A DNA stretch of 5,637 nt from Thermotoga sp. 4484_232 (lineage in GTDB: Bacteria > Thermotogota > Thermotogae > Thermotogales > Thermotogaceae): positions 1 to 5,637 of the forward strand of contig MZGO01000056.1 in NCBI GenBank assembly GCA_002084985.1, given 5' to 3'. Below are positions 1 to 5,637 of the stretch, piece after piece. A program made the position numbers and the translations under genes. A model generated the notes under the pieces. The model searched no databases, had not been told where the DNA came from, and saw nothing but the letters and a program-made list of their open reading frames with translations. Each line of letters starts with the position of its first letter. Position 1 is the stretch's first letter.

Positions 1-612
1 TATGAAATACTCCGATTTTTCCCTATCCATAGAGTATTTTTCATACTCTATAGAGAATTTCCCATAGCCACTCTTCCTTCTTCCTCCCCAGCCACTTATT
101 GCCCTGTATTCGAGGGATGTTAGTATCTTTTCAATCTCGGGATGATCGATGAAAAAGTAAAAGCCACTCTCTCTGGATATGTGAAGCTCCTCGTTGAAGA
201 AAAGCTCCGGTTCGTTATTCATTCGACCTATTCTGACCCGTGGCCTTACAACCGATACAAAATGTCTGTTGAGATCTTCATGGAATTTTTCAACATAGCT
301 TTTTTCGACATTTCCCTCTTTGAGAGCTTTTTCAATCATCCTTGGAGCTTCCTCTTTTTGTATAAAACCTTTAATTCCTCCTGCTAGGCGTGAAATAGGA
401 ATGTAAAGTTTATCCTTTATAAATGGGAAGGCTGATGAAAGAATGAGTTTATTTGCGTCAAAGACTTCTCCCCATGCCTCGATATATGAGGTGTAGATCT
501 CTGCAAACAATCTATCAGAAGGAATGTAGTTCATGAGTTTTTTATGATAACCCCCAATTTGTTCTCCCCCTACGATCACAGGAGAGTGAAAGTGCATCTT
601 CACCAGGTACAA
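1..612 (-). CDS. csm4: Csm4, type III-A effector subunit (Cas5-like RAMP), 3' end missing
   Basis: Csm4 is the Cas5-like subunit that binds the crRNA 5' handle and anchors Cas10 in the Csm complex. The frame is open to the window edge, giving 204 visible codons from the TTG at 612; the C-terminus is outside. Counting from the alternative GTG at 621, visible marks are an N-terminal RAMP strand followed by HSPVIVGGE (12-20), a Csm4-like segment LSSAFPFIKDKLYIP (61-75), an RPRVRIGR stretch (126-133) and the glycine-rich RAMP loop GWGGRRKSGYGKF (177-189). I prefer TTG at 612 because GAGGAG at 626-621 lies 8 nt upstream of it. That same motif runs into the GTG at 621, which would instead overlap the csm3 stop as GTGA. 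The gene follows csm3 directly, as expected for csm operons. Assignment as Csm4 rather than Csm5 rests on gene order and these motifs. I am confident of the family and less so of the exact start. Confidence 0.87.
   Translation of the reverse strand, partial: MYLVKMHFHSPVIVGGEQIGGYHKKLMNYIPSDRLFAEIYTSYIEAWGEVFDANKLILSSAFPFIKDKLYIPISRLAGGIKGFIQKEEAPRMIEKALKEGNVEKSYVEKFHEDLNRHFVSVVRPRVRIGRMNNEPELFFNEELHISRESGFYFFIDHPEIEKILTSLEYRAISGWGGRRKSGYGKFSIEYEKYSMDREKSEYFI
29..51. repeat. Perfect 9-bp inverted repeat inside csm4
   Basis: ATAGAGTAT (29-37) and ATACTCTAT (43-51) are perfect inverted copies around a 5-nt loop. The right arm also overlaps the 10-bp palindrome CTCTATAGAG (47-56), so two alternative pairings exist. 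It is read through as codons near residue 195 of Csm4. It could form a hairpin in the mRNA but is AU-rich, lacks a terminator-type U-tract at a gene end, and would be weak at high growth temperature. It may be chance. Confidence 0.45.
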
Positions 613-617
613 AGCTA

Positions 618-1403
618 TCACTCCTCAGCATTTTTAAATATGTATTCCCACATTTCTTTCACGATTTCGCTGGTGTCTTTTTCCTTTACTTCGAAATCCT
701 TTTCTGCTATTCCTTCTTTGGTTATCTTGTACACTTTAGCATTCATAAGCTCAAATTTCACTTTACCGTAGCCTCTCGATACACTTCCACCTATTCCATC
801 CAACTCAAGGAGCCTTATACCATCAAAAAGCCACGGAAGGTTGATTTTAAACAATTCCTCATCGTCCACTTCATAGACTATTTCGACATCGAATTTAACT
901 CCTCTTGGTATTCTCTCCATCTGTCTTGGATTAGCTTTTGCCGTCAATCTGTTTATAGAGTTTTCGTATTTGATCTCTGTGAAACTTGGTATGTCCATTT
1001 TCTTTAAAGTCTTCACACTATCATTATCAAGAAATGCATCTCTCACAATTACCCTACCTGGTCTTGGAGGATTTGTCACGGATGCACCAAAAAGAGAGCA
1101 AACAGGACAATGTTCCTCTTGACAGGAATGATATTCCTTGTTGAAGAACTCAATTGCATTTTTATTCTCACTAATCGTGAAGTATTTCTTTTCAAGAAGA
1201 GATCGCATTTTACCCTTCAAACTGCTGCCAGGTATATACGGCTCCCCCGTTATTGGATCCTTCACGACCGGGTTGTCAACATCTCCAATTTCGAATGTCT
1301 CTTTGGAACTTCCCACATGTATTCCGGTTAATGCTTCCATCTTGTAATTCAAGACAACTTTTGCGAGGATTTTCCCTGTTTTGAAAGAAGCTTCAGCACA
1401 CAT
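618..1403 (-). CDS. csm3: Csm3, Cas7-family backbone subunit and target-RNA nuclease
   Basis: Csm3 forms the helical backbone along the crRNA and cuts bound target RNA at 6-nt intervals. The 261-residue protein shows an N-terminal RAMP strand with LTGIHVGSS (25-33) and then IGDVDNPVVKDP (39-50). Asp43 aligns with the catalytic Asp33 of Streptococcus thermophilus Csm3. Next come the conserved YIPGSSLKGKMR (56-67), a Cys/His cluster (His92, Cys94, His98, Cys99, Cys102) that could bind zinc, RDAFL (121-125), INRLTAKANPRQMERIPRG (150-168) and the glycine loop GIGGSVSRGYGKVKF (203-217). The protein is somewhat longer than the roughly 220-residue streptococcal form because of a longer N-terminus, the Cys insertion and a charged C-terminal tail. 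The ATG start has a GGGAGG site at 1417-1412, 8 nt upstream and overlapping the end of csm2; the gap to csm2 is 5 nt. The catalytic residue is intact, so RNA cleavage is expected. Confidence 0.96.
   Translation of the reverse strand: MCAEASFKTGKILAKVVLNYKMEALTGIHVGSSKETFEIGDVDNPVVKDPITGEPYIPGSSLKGKMRSLLEKKYFTISENKNAIEFFNKEYHSCQEEHCPVCSLFGASVTNPPRPGRVIVRDAFLDNDSVKTLKKMDIPSFTEIKYENSINRLTAKANPRQMERIPRGVKFDVEIVYEVDDEELFKINLPWLFDGIRLLELDGIGGSVSRGYGKVKFELMNAKVYKITKEGIAEKDFEVKEKDTSEIVKEMWEYIFKNAEE
621..626 (-). promoter_or_regulatory. Ribosome-binding site that favours the csm4 TTG start at 612
   Basis: GAGGAG is read as the last two Glu codons of csm3. It lies 8 nt before the TTG at 612, an ideal distance, but its last base is the first base of the GTG at 621. 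It can therefore serve the TTG and not the GTG. Confidence 0.6.
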
Positions 1404-1408
1404 ACTAT

Positions 1409-1810
1409 CTACCTCCCGCGTGACATGGTATTCATCACTTCTTTGTATTTCATACCGGCTATCAAAGCTTGAAGAAATATCTTTAATTTATTGAAGATTT
1501 CTTCCTTCTTCTCATCTCCCGCTTCGATCATCTCATTGCAAGCACCGATGAGTACTTTCCTTAGCTCTTCCAGCGTTTTTTTCTCTTCTTTTCCTTTCTT
1601 ATCCATTTTTCTTGATATATGGTACAAAAGCAGTATTTTCGCTTTGACAATGCTGGCGTTGCCCGTATAATTGATCTTTCTCACAATGTCGTATAGATTT
1701 CTGACGAAGCTGGAGTACCCTTGACCGTCTCCTTTGCCCCCCGAGAGTTTTTCGACGATATCTTGAGCCCGTTTTTCGATATCCTCAAAATCCATACTCG
1801 AAAGGTTCAT
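1409..1810 (-). CDS. csm2: Csm2, small helical subunit of the type III-A complex (Cas11-like)
   Basis: Csm2 is the small all-helical subunit that forms the inner filament of the Csm complex, alongside crRNA and target RNA. The protein has 133 residues, the usual size. It is predicted to be nearly all helix after a short glycine-rich linker at 24-31 (GGKGDGQG). Three segments match the weak family pattern: SSFVRNLYDIV (33-43), IVKAKILLLYHISRK (54-68) and FLQALIAGMKYK (112-123). These correspond to the usual lRk-Y, K-K-aYa-aR and f-Ea-iAYhK elements. There is no catalytic site. The ATG overlaps the cas10 stop as ATGA. A strong AGGAGG at 1823-1818, inside the last codons of cas10, lies 7 nt upstream, which suggests translational coupling and high expression, fitting a multi-copy subunit. 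Sequence conservation in this family is low, so position between cas10 and csm3 carries much of the call. Confidence 0.9.
   Translation of the reverse strand: MNLSSMDFEDIEKRAQDIVEKLSGGKGDGQGYSSFVRNLYDIVRKINYTGNASIVKAKILLLYHISRKMDKKGKEEKKTLEELRKVLIGACNEMIEAGDEKKEEIFNKLKIFLQALIAGMKYKEVMNTMSRGR
1412..1417 (-). promoter_or_regulatory. Ribosome-binding site for csm3 at the end of csm2
   Basis: GGGAGG lies 8 nt before the csm3 ATG at 1403 and is read as the last Gly-Arg codons of csm2. It supports the full-length 261-residue Csm3 over an internal start at Met22. Confidence 0.7.
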
Positions 1811-4065
1811 CTTATCTCCTCCTTTCTGCTCAAAAGTTCAAGATACTCCAGAGTGGAGAGCACAAGATCAGAGTGTGCCTTCCCCACAAAGAACTTAGGA
1901 AGTTCTTTATACCACTTATACAACCTTCCCCTTTCTTCCTCTTTTGCTGACCTCACAATCCCCTCGAAAATTCTGGATATTGTGTATCGAAGCATAACGA
2001 TTTTTTTGACTTTCTCTTGAGCCCTTTCTGCTTTTTGGGAGAGGATCCATAGAATCTTCCAAAGGGTGGTTCTTCTTATTAAACTGTTTTTCTCAGGATC
2101 GTTCACATTGAAAAGAAACAGCGTTTCTCCACCAAGATTTATGTGTTCAGAGAATAGGTCTAAGATTTTCCAGAAATCGTTTGAGAAATTAAATGTTCTT
2201 TTGAAAACGGTTATCTTCCCTTTTCTATTTCTTTTTGATAATTCCAAGTTATCTTGTGCACGCTCAACTGCGATTCGAACGGGATAATTTCTTGGTACGA
2301 TCGATATTCCTGAAGATATCGTTATGTTCTCATTTGCAAAGAACTCTTTGAACTTTTCTTCAATTTTGAAAGCAAGAGGGATGATCGCTGAAAAGTGACC
2401 AACGACTATGAGATCATCCCCTCCAACATAGAGTATGAATTTATCTGGCTTTTTCTCGATCCTGTTCCAAAGCCTTTTTGGTTCTTCTATATCGCTCTTC
2501 ACGATTTTAGAAACTTCGTTCCTAAAGAAAATATCTAGTCTTATGGAAAACTCCGCAAATCTGGAAAGAGAAGGTTTTTCATTCATCAGTTCTTCTATTA
2601 ATTTTCCAACATCATCCATGTCCATGGCCATATAGGCAAGAAAAGGGGCCCCTGGCCCACTTTTAGCAATGACGTCGAATTCTTTACTTTCGTATCCCAG
2701 CTCGTAAGGTATATGATGAAACGATCTGATACCACTAAGGAGATCTTTGGGATTTTCATTTAAAAGATCCTCGATGCTTTTCACATAAATTAAGATATCC
2801 CCCCTGCCCACATTCCATTCCTCGTTCCTTGAGAGGTACACTTTTCCTTTTCCCAATTTTTCTAAAACATCGTTCATGAAGGAGCAAAGTTCACATAGTC
2901 TGTATTTTTTCCCATCGATCACTAGAGTGTCCCATCTCTTTCTGAAAAGATTCATCCTCATTTCGTTGAAACCACACAGATCGCATATTTCGCTTTCATC
3001 TTCATTATAGTTGAACATCTCTTCAAACTGATCCCTGAAGGGTAATTGCTTGCTTCTTTCCATCCTTTTCATTAAATCTTCTGACACTTTTTTGAAGTTT
3101 TTGGTATCGCTTGGAGAGAACTCAACCGATGCGGAATGTAGTAAAAGGTTCCCATCTGTTAAGAAAAAGAGGGACCTGCTGTACCTATCCAGGATCTTCC
3201 TGAGAGTATCTTTTACACTTTGTGTGTTTGGAAGGACACTTAAGATGAACCCCCCACTTGTTACCAAGAAATTGAAATCGGTAACATGAAGTCCCCTTAT
3301 GAGATCTTCCTTTATCAGAGGAGCTAATAGGCTTATGAAAAAGGATCTTCCCATCAGAAATCTCAAAGCTTTTTTCATACCAACATGATATAGAAATTTT
3401 TGTATACCTGATATGTCTATCTCCAGAAGTAAAAAGCATTTCTCGTTTTCTGAAACCTTACCAAAGGGGAAATTTCTCAGGTCTTCGTATTTCTCCAAGA
3501 GATAATGATAGATCGCAACGGCAAAAGCGGCCGTCAGCTTCTGATGGGAATACAGCGAGGTTTCCACAGGACCGCTCATGGTTGTCTCAGGGATGTTTAT
3601 AAGGAAGGTTCGAGATATAACGTCAAGAAAACCTAGAGGTACTTCTTCGGCCTTCATGGAAGAAAACAATACTTTCAGAGTTTGAAGGAAGTTTTCAATA
3701 TCTTCTTTTGAATAATCTATTTCTCTACGTTTTCCATTTCTTAGAGTGGAGAATATGTTCACCATACGACTGGTCCCCTTCTCTTCATCTTCCCTTTCGA
3801 GAGCTGAGCTGATGTTGTCCGCCTGCGATATTATCTCGGCAAGTATCTTCTTTTCACCACTAAGAGCTGATGGCTTCCATTCAAGGGGAGTAATCTTTGA
3901 TTCATGGTGATGAGATGCTATTTCTGCTATGTCTTCTGGTAAGAATTCTCTCAAGATATTGTACGTTTCTTCATAATGCCTTTCCCCTTTTCTTCCAGCC
4001 CTGAAAACGAGTTTCCCAACATCGTGAAGAAAGGAGCACAAAGCAAGAAGCTCAACATCATTCAA
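1807..4065 (-). CDS. cas10: Cas10/Csm1, HD nuclease and cyclic-oligoadenylate synthase
   Basis: Cas10 is the large signature subunit. On target-RNA binding its HD domain cuts single-stranded DNA and its palm domains turn ATP into cyclic oligoadenylate. In 752 residues the order is: HD domain with His14-Asp15 (FLHDVGK), the HHH run at 52-54 and Asp83 (QADNIS); a first palm (about 210-340) with LLLEIDISGIQKFLYH (212-227) and a degenerate TSGGF where an active palm would have GGDD; a four-cysteine zinc ribbon, CDLC (361-364) and CELC (391-394); a second palm with metal-binding candidates Asp482 and Asp484 (MAMDMDDVGKL) and the GGDD at 548-551 (YVGGDDLIVV); and a helical C-terminal domain from about 630. 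Both enzymatic sites look intact. The start is TTG, preceded 7 nt upstream by GGAGGG at 4078-4073, and it places the HD motif at the usual N-terminal distance. It follows csx1 by 19 nt and overlaps csm2 by 4 nt. Confidence 0.97.
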   Translation of the reverse strand: MNDVELLALCSFLHDVGKLVFRAGRKGERHYEETYNILREFLPEDIAEIASHHHESKITPLEWKPSALSGEKKILAEIISQADNISSALEREDEEKGTSRMVNIFSTLRNGKRREIDYSKEDIENFLQTLKVLFSSMKAEEVPLGFLDVISRTFLINIPETTMSGPVETSLYSHQKLTAAFAVAIYHYLLEKYEDLRNFPFGKVSENEKCFLLLEIDISGIQKFLYHVGMKKALRFLMGRSFFISLLAPLIKEDLIRGLHVTDFNFLVTSGGFILSVLPNTQSVKDTLRKILDRYSRSLFFLTDGNLLLHSASVEFSPSDTKNFKKVSEDLMKRMERSKQLPFRDQFEEMFNYNEDESEICDLCGFNEMRMNLFRKRWDTLVIDGKKYRLCELCSFMNDVLEKLGKGKVYLSRNEEWNVGRGDILIYVKSIEDLLNENPKDLLSGIRSFHHIPYELGYESKEFDVIAKSGPGAPFLAYMAMDMDDVGKLIEELMNEKPSLSRFAEFSIRLDIFFRNEVSKIVKSDIEEPKRLWNRIEKKPDKFILYVGGDDLIVVGHFSAIIPLAFKIEEKFKEFFANENITISSGISIVPRNYPVRIAVERAQDNLELSKRNRKGKITVFKRTFNFSNDFWKILDLFSEHINLGGETLFLFNVNDPEKNSLIRRTTLWKILWILSQKAERAQEKVKKIVMLRYTISRIFEGIVRSAKEEERGRLYKWYKELPKFFVGKAHSDLVLSTLEYLELLSRKEEIR
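1818..1823 (-). promoter_or_regulatory. Strong ribosome-binding site for csm2 inside the end of cas10
   Basis: AGGAGG, within the longer purine run AAAGGAGGAGA, sits 7 nt before the csm2 ATG and is read as the final Lys-Glu-Glu codons of cas10. Together with the ATGA stop-start overlap it suggests that csm2 can be initiated both by coupling and directly. Confidence 0.75.
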
Positions 4066-4072
4066 AATTGAT

Positions 4073-4078
4073 CCCTCC
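4073..4078 (-). promoter_or_regulatory. Ribosome-binding site that decides the cas10 TTG start
   Basis: GGAGGG on the minus strand lies in the 19-nt gap after the csx1 stop and 7 nt before the TTG at 4065. The ATG just downstream of that TTG is out of frame, so the TTG is the supported start. Confidence 0.75.
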
Positions 4079-4084
4079 CCATTA

Positions 4085-5362
4085 TTAACCGAAAACTATC
4101 CGTTCCACCAACTCTGGAATAACGTTTCTCTTACTTTCACTATATCTGAGAAAAGTTTTGTACTTTACTTCTTCTCTCGAATTTACTTTTTCCAGCTTCA
4201 CTTCCGTGATGTTGCATTCAAGACCAGCATGAGCCATGAAGTTTCTCTTAATAACCTCCTCACTTGCGGGTGTTTTCAGTAAAGATCTGAGGGGCTTCCA
4301 ATCGAAAGTGATGTTACGATTTGAACGATCGATAGCCTCTTTTTCTATGCTGTTCAATTCTCTCTCAAGAAATGCTCTAACCTTTTGATCAAAGATCTTC
4401 CCCCCGATTTCTCTGATTTCTTGTATGGATAGCGCGTTCTTTCTAATCTCAGGAACCATATTTATCAGCGTGTGAAGTTTAAGGAGGATCTTGAATTCAT
4501 TTCCAAATTTAAGGCACCTCTTTATGGTATTCCCCTCGATTTTTATATGGCTTTTATAAACTCTTAGAACATCATCTATTACTCTTTTCACATCATCAGG
4601 TTCTGGGAAAAAGGTTGTGAAAACCAGTGGAAAACCAAAGTAGAGAGAAGCCATCCATGCGTTCCACATTTTTCTACAGCGCTTAACTATACTTTTAGAA
4701 AGATACAATTCCTCTTCATTCAATTTTCTATAGTTTTCCTTTGTCTTCTCGATCGTATAGAGATCCAAAAGATATATCTTCGAAGATATGTAATCATCTG
4801 AAGGCCTAAAAAACAAATTTGCCCTTTCAACAATGTGAACGTTTGTGATTTGATCTTGGATAGGTGGTTCGGAGTTGTAAACGATCAGAGAAACTTTTTT
4901 GCATATACCCATTGTTTCTAATATTTCCTTGACGACTCTGTAAGTCATGAGTGTCATGTAATTGAGACCGTGTGTTACGTCAAGATGAACCTCCATATCA
5001 CTTTTGGGAAGCTTTGCTAACAGCTCATAAAGAACAATGTTGTAAAAGTCCATCAAATCTCCTATAAACCTTCCATTTTGAAAACTACCACTTCCTGGGG
5101 CAACAATTATTTCCACATCTTTCACACCAAGTTCTTTTAGGAACGAATATCCTTCGCCTTTAACGTGCTTTACGACTGCTTCATAATCTTCAAAAGATCC
5201 TGTTAGGGTATCTGGAAGTATCACAAAAGAAACATCGGGTTTGATCTCTTCTTTGATGACGGGAAGAGTAGATCTAGCAGAGAATTTTCTACCGTTAAGG
5301 AAATAAACTGTTTTTTTCCAGACCTTGAAATTCCCCCATGGTGAGACGAGGACCTTCAGCAA
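4085..5362 (-). CDS. csx1: Csx1-like CARF-HEPN ribonuclease, cyclic-oligoadenylate effector
   Basis: This is a stand-alone accessory RNase of type III systems. Its CARF domain senses the cyclic oligoadenylate made by Cas10 and its HEPN domain then degrades RNA without sequence guidance. In 425 residues the N-terminal Rossmann-like CARF domain (about 1-165) carries the APGSGSFQNGRF loop (88-99) and the signature LDVTHGLNYM (127-136), typical of Csx1/MJ1666-type proteins. A middle, mostly helical region (about 185-310) links to a C-terminal HEPN domain with RNFMAHAGLE (373-382). Arg373 and His378 form the R-x4-H active site. No membrane segment is apparent, so it should be cytosolic. The start is TTG with GAGGTG at 5375-5370, 7 nt upstream. 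It is the first clear gene of the operon, 19 nt before cas10. I chose Csx1 over Csm6 by the THGLNYM motif and the position ahead of cas10. It may fall in the TM1812 family, which I cannot test here. Confidence 0.92.
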   Translation of the reverse strand: MLKVLVSPWGNFKVWKKTVYFLNGRKFSARSTLPVIKEEIKPDVSFVILPDTLTGSFEDYEAVVKHVKGEGYSFLKELGVKDVEIIVAPGSGSFQNGRFIGDLMDFYNIVLYELLAKLPKSDMEVHLDVTHGLNYMTLMTYRVVKEILETMGICKKVSLIVYNSEPPIQDQITNVHIVERANLFFRPSDDYISSKIYLLDLYTIEKTKENYRKLNEEELYLSKSIVKRCRKMWNAWMASLYFGFPLVFTTFFPEPDDVKRVIDDVLRVYKSHIKIEGNTIKRCLKFGNEFKILLKLHTLINMVPEIRKNALSIQEIREIGGKIFDQKVRAFLERELNSIEKEAIDRSNRNITFDWKPLRSLLKTPASEEVIKRNFMAHAGLECNITEVKLEKVNSREEVKYKTFLRYSESKRNVIPELVERIVFG

Positions 5363-5369
5363 GAGATCT

Positions 5370-5375
5370 CACCTC
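5370..5375 (-). promoter_or_regulatory. Ribosome-binding site that decides the csx1 TTG start
   Basis: GAGGTG on the minus strand lies 7 nt before the TTG at 5362. No ATG or GTG at comparable spacing opens the same frame, so this site supports the TTG start. Confidence 0.7.
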
Positions 5376-5383
5376 ATAATTCT

Positions 5384-5413
5384 ATTTTAACCATTATGTC
5401 ACTCATTTTGCAA
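5384..5413 (-). promoter_or_regulatory. Possible sigma-70-type promoter for the csx1-cas10-csm operon
   Basis: Reading the minus strand, TTGCAA (5413-5408) could serve as a -35 box and TAAAAT (5389-5384) as a -10 box, with an 18-nt spacer. The -10 matches consensus at five of six positions and the -35 at four of six. Transcription would begin near 5377, leaving a very short leader that just includes the GAGGTG ribosome-binding site of csx1. The -35 box lies in the last codons of the 61-codon upstream frame. In AT-rich DNA such matches arise by chance, so this is a candidate only. Confidence 0.38.
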
Positions 5414-5584
5414 CCATATTTTCGACATGGAAATTCGGTTGTATTCGTTCAATTCAATCGCTAGGAAAGCACAACATCCCTCAAATTTTTCTCCTTCTAT
5501 TTTTATAACTGGTTTTACAATAACATCCACAAGATCTTTCACCTCTTCTTGTAAGCGCTTCCTGTAACTTCCTCTCGGTTGCAT
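5399..5584 (-). CDS. Unrecognised 61-codon frame upstream of csx1, possibly a gene remnant
   Basis: I do not recognise this protein. It has a basic N-terminus (RGSYRKRLQEEV), a hydrophobic strand-like core (DVIVKPVIKIEG), GCCAFLAIELNEY (36-48) and a short polar end. The composition, rich in Glu, Lys, Ile and Val, resembles the neighbouring real proteins. It is on the operon strand and ends 36 nt before the csx1 start. Against it being an intact gene, the ATG at 5584 has no convincing ribosome-binding site: only a short AGGA lies nearby, too close. The same frame stays open upstream, without a start codon I would trust, until a TAA at 5626-5624. It could therefore be the tail of a broken or frameshifted gene. 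A function cannot be assigned. Confidence 0.3.
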   Translation of the reverse strand: MQPRGSYRKRLQEEVKDLVDVIVKPVIKIEGEKFEGCCAFLAIELNEYNRISMSKIWLQNE

Positions 5585-5637
5585 GCATCCTAAGATGACC
5601 CGTTTGAAAAGTTTTCTTGCTTTTTATCGAAATATTC

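Noticed and set aside
142..387. Plus-strand 81-codon open frame starting MIDEKVKATLSG
   Set aside because: It is antisense to the Csm4 frame, which shows family motifs across the same bases. The translation is rich in Phe and Ser, as expected for the complement of a Lys/Glu-rich gene.
1721..2020. Plus-strand 99-codon open frame across the cas10-csm2 junction
   Set aside because: It is antisense to two well supported genes, has no ribosome-binding site I can see, and has shadow-like composition.
2995..3300. Degenerate TSGGF in the first palm of Cas10 as a sign of an inactivated enzyme
   Set aside because: Only the second palm carries GGDD in normal Cas10 proteins, and that motif is intact at residues 548-551.
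3185..3439. Minus-strand 84-codon frame inside cas10
   Set aside because: It is an alternative frame of cas10, has no motif, and lies within the first palm domain of the real protein.
5590..5637. Fifteen-codon open frame entering from the right edge on the minus strand (EYFDKKQENFSNGSS then TAG)
   Set aside because: It could be the C-terminus of an upstream gene, but it is too short to support as a feature; it is mentioned in the finding on the upstream region.
5363..5637. CRISPR leader or repeat array next to the operon
   Set aside because: I looked for direct repeats of about 30 bases with regular spacing here and elsewhere in the window and found none.

Overview
The window holds most of a type III-A (Csm) CRISPR-Cas effector operon. 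Every convincing gene lies on the minus strand, so transcription runs from the right edge to the left. The gene order is csx1-like CARF-HEPN ribonuclease, cas10 (csm1), csm2, csm3, then csm4, which is cut by the left edge. The expected next gene, csm5, would lie outside. No CRISPR repeats and no cas1, cas2 or cas6 are visible here.

The organism is probably a thermophilic bacterium. The DNA is AT-rich, the proteins are rich in Lys, Glu and Ile, ribosome-binding sites are long and strong, and TTG starts are common. From memory, this gene order resembles the Thermotoga maritima TM1812-TM1807 cluster. Thermotogae is therefore the best guess, but that is inference and not proof.

Layout, right to left: 5637-5363 is upstream DNA with an unrecognised 61-codon frame (5584-5399) and a possible promoter (5413-5384). 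5362-4085 is csx1-like. A 19-nt gap leads to cas10 at 4065-1807. cas10 overlaps csm2 (1810-1409) by ATGA. A 5-nt gap leads to csm3 (1403-618). csm4 starts at 612 (or 621) and runs off the left end. No terminator is seen between the genes, so they look like one transcript.

How the genes work together (family knowledge): Csm3 subunits line the crRNA backbone and cut target RNA. Csm2 forms the second, inner filament. Csm4 caps the crRNA 5' end and holds Cas10. On target binding, the Cas10 HD domain cuts single-stranded DNA and its palm domain makes cyclic oligoadenylate. That messenger binds the CARF domain of the Csx1-like protein and switches on its HEPN RNase. The diagnostic catalytic residues of each step are visible (Cas10 HD and GGDD, Csm3 Asp43, Csx1 R-x4-H), so the module appears intact and functional. 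I see a known class of system rather than a clearly new one. The least explained part is the short stretch upstream of csx1.
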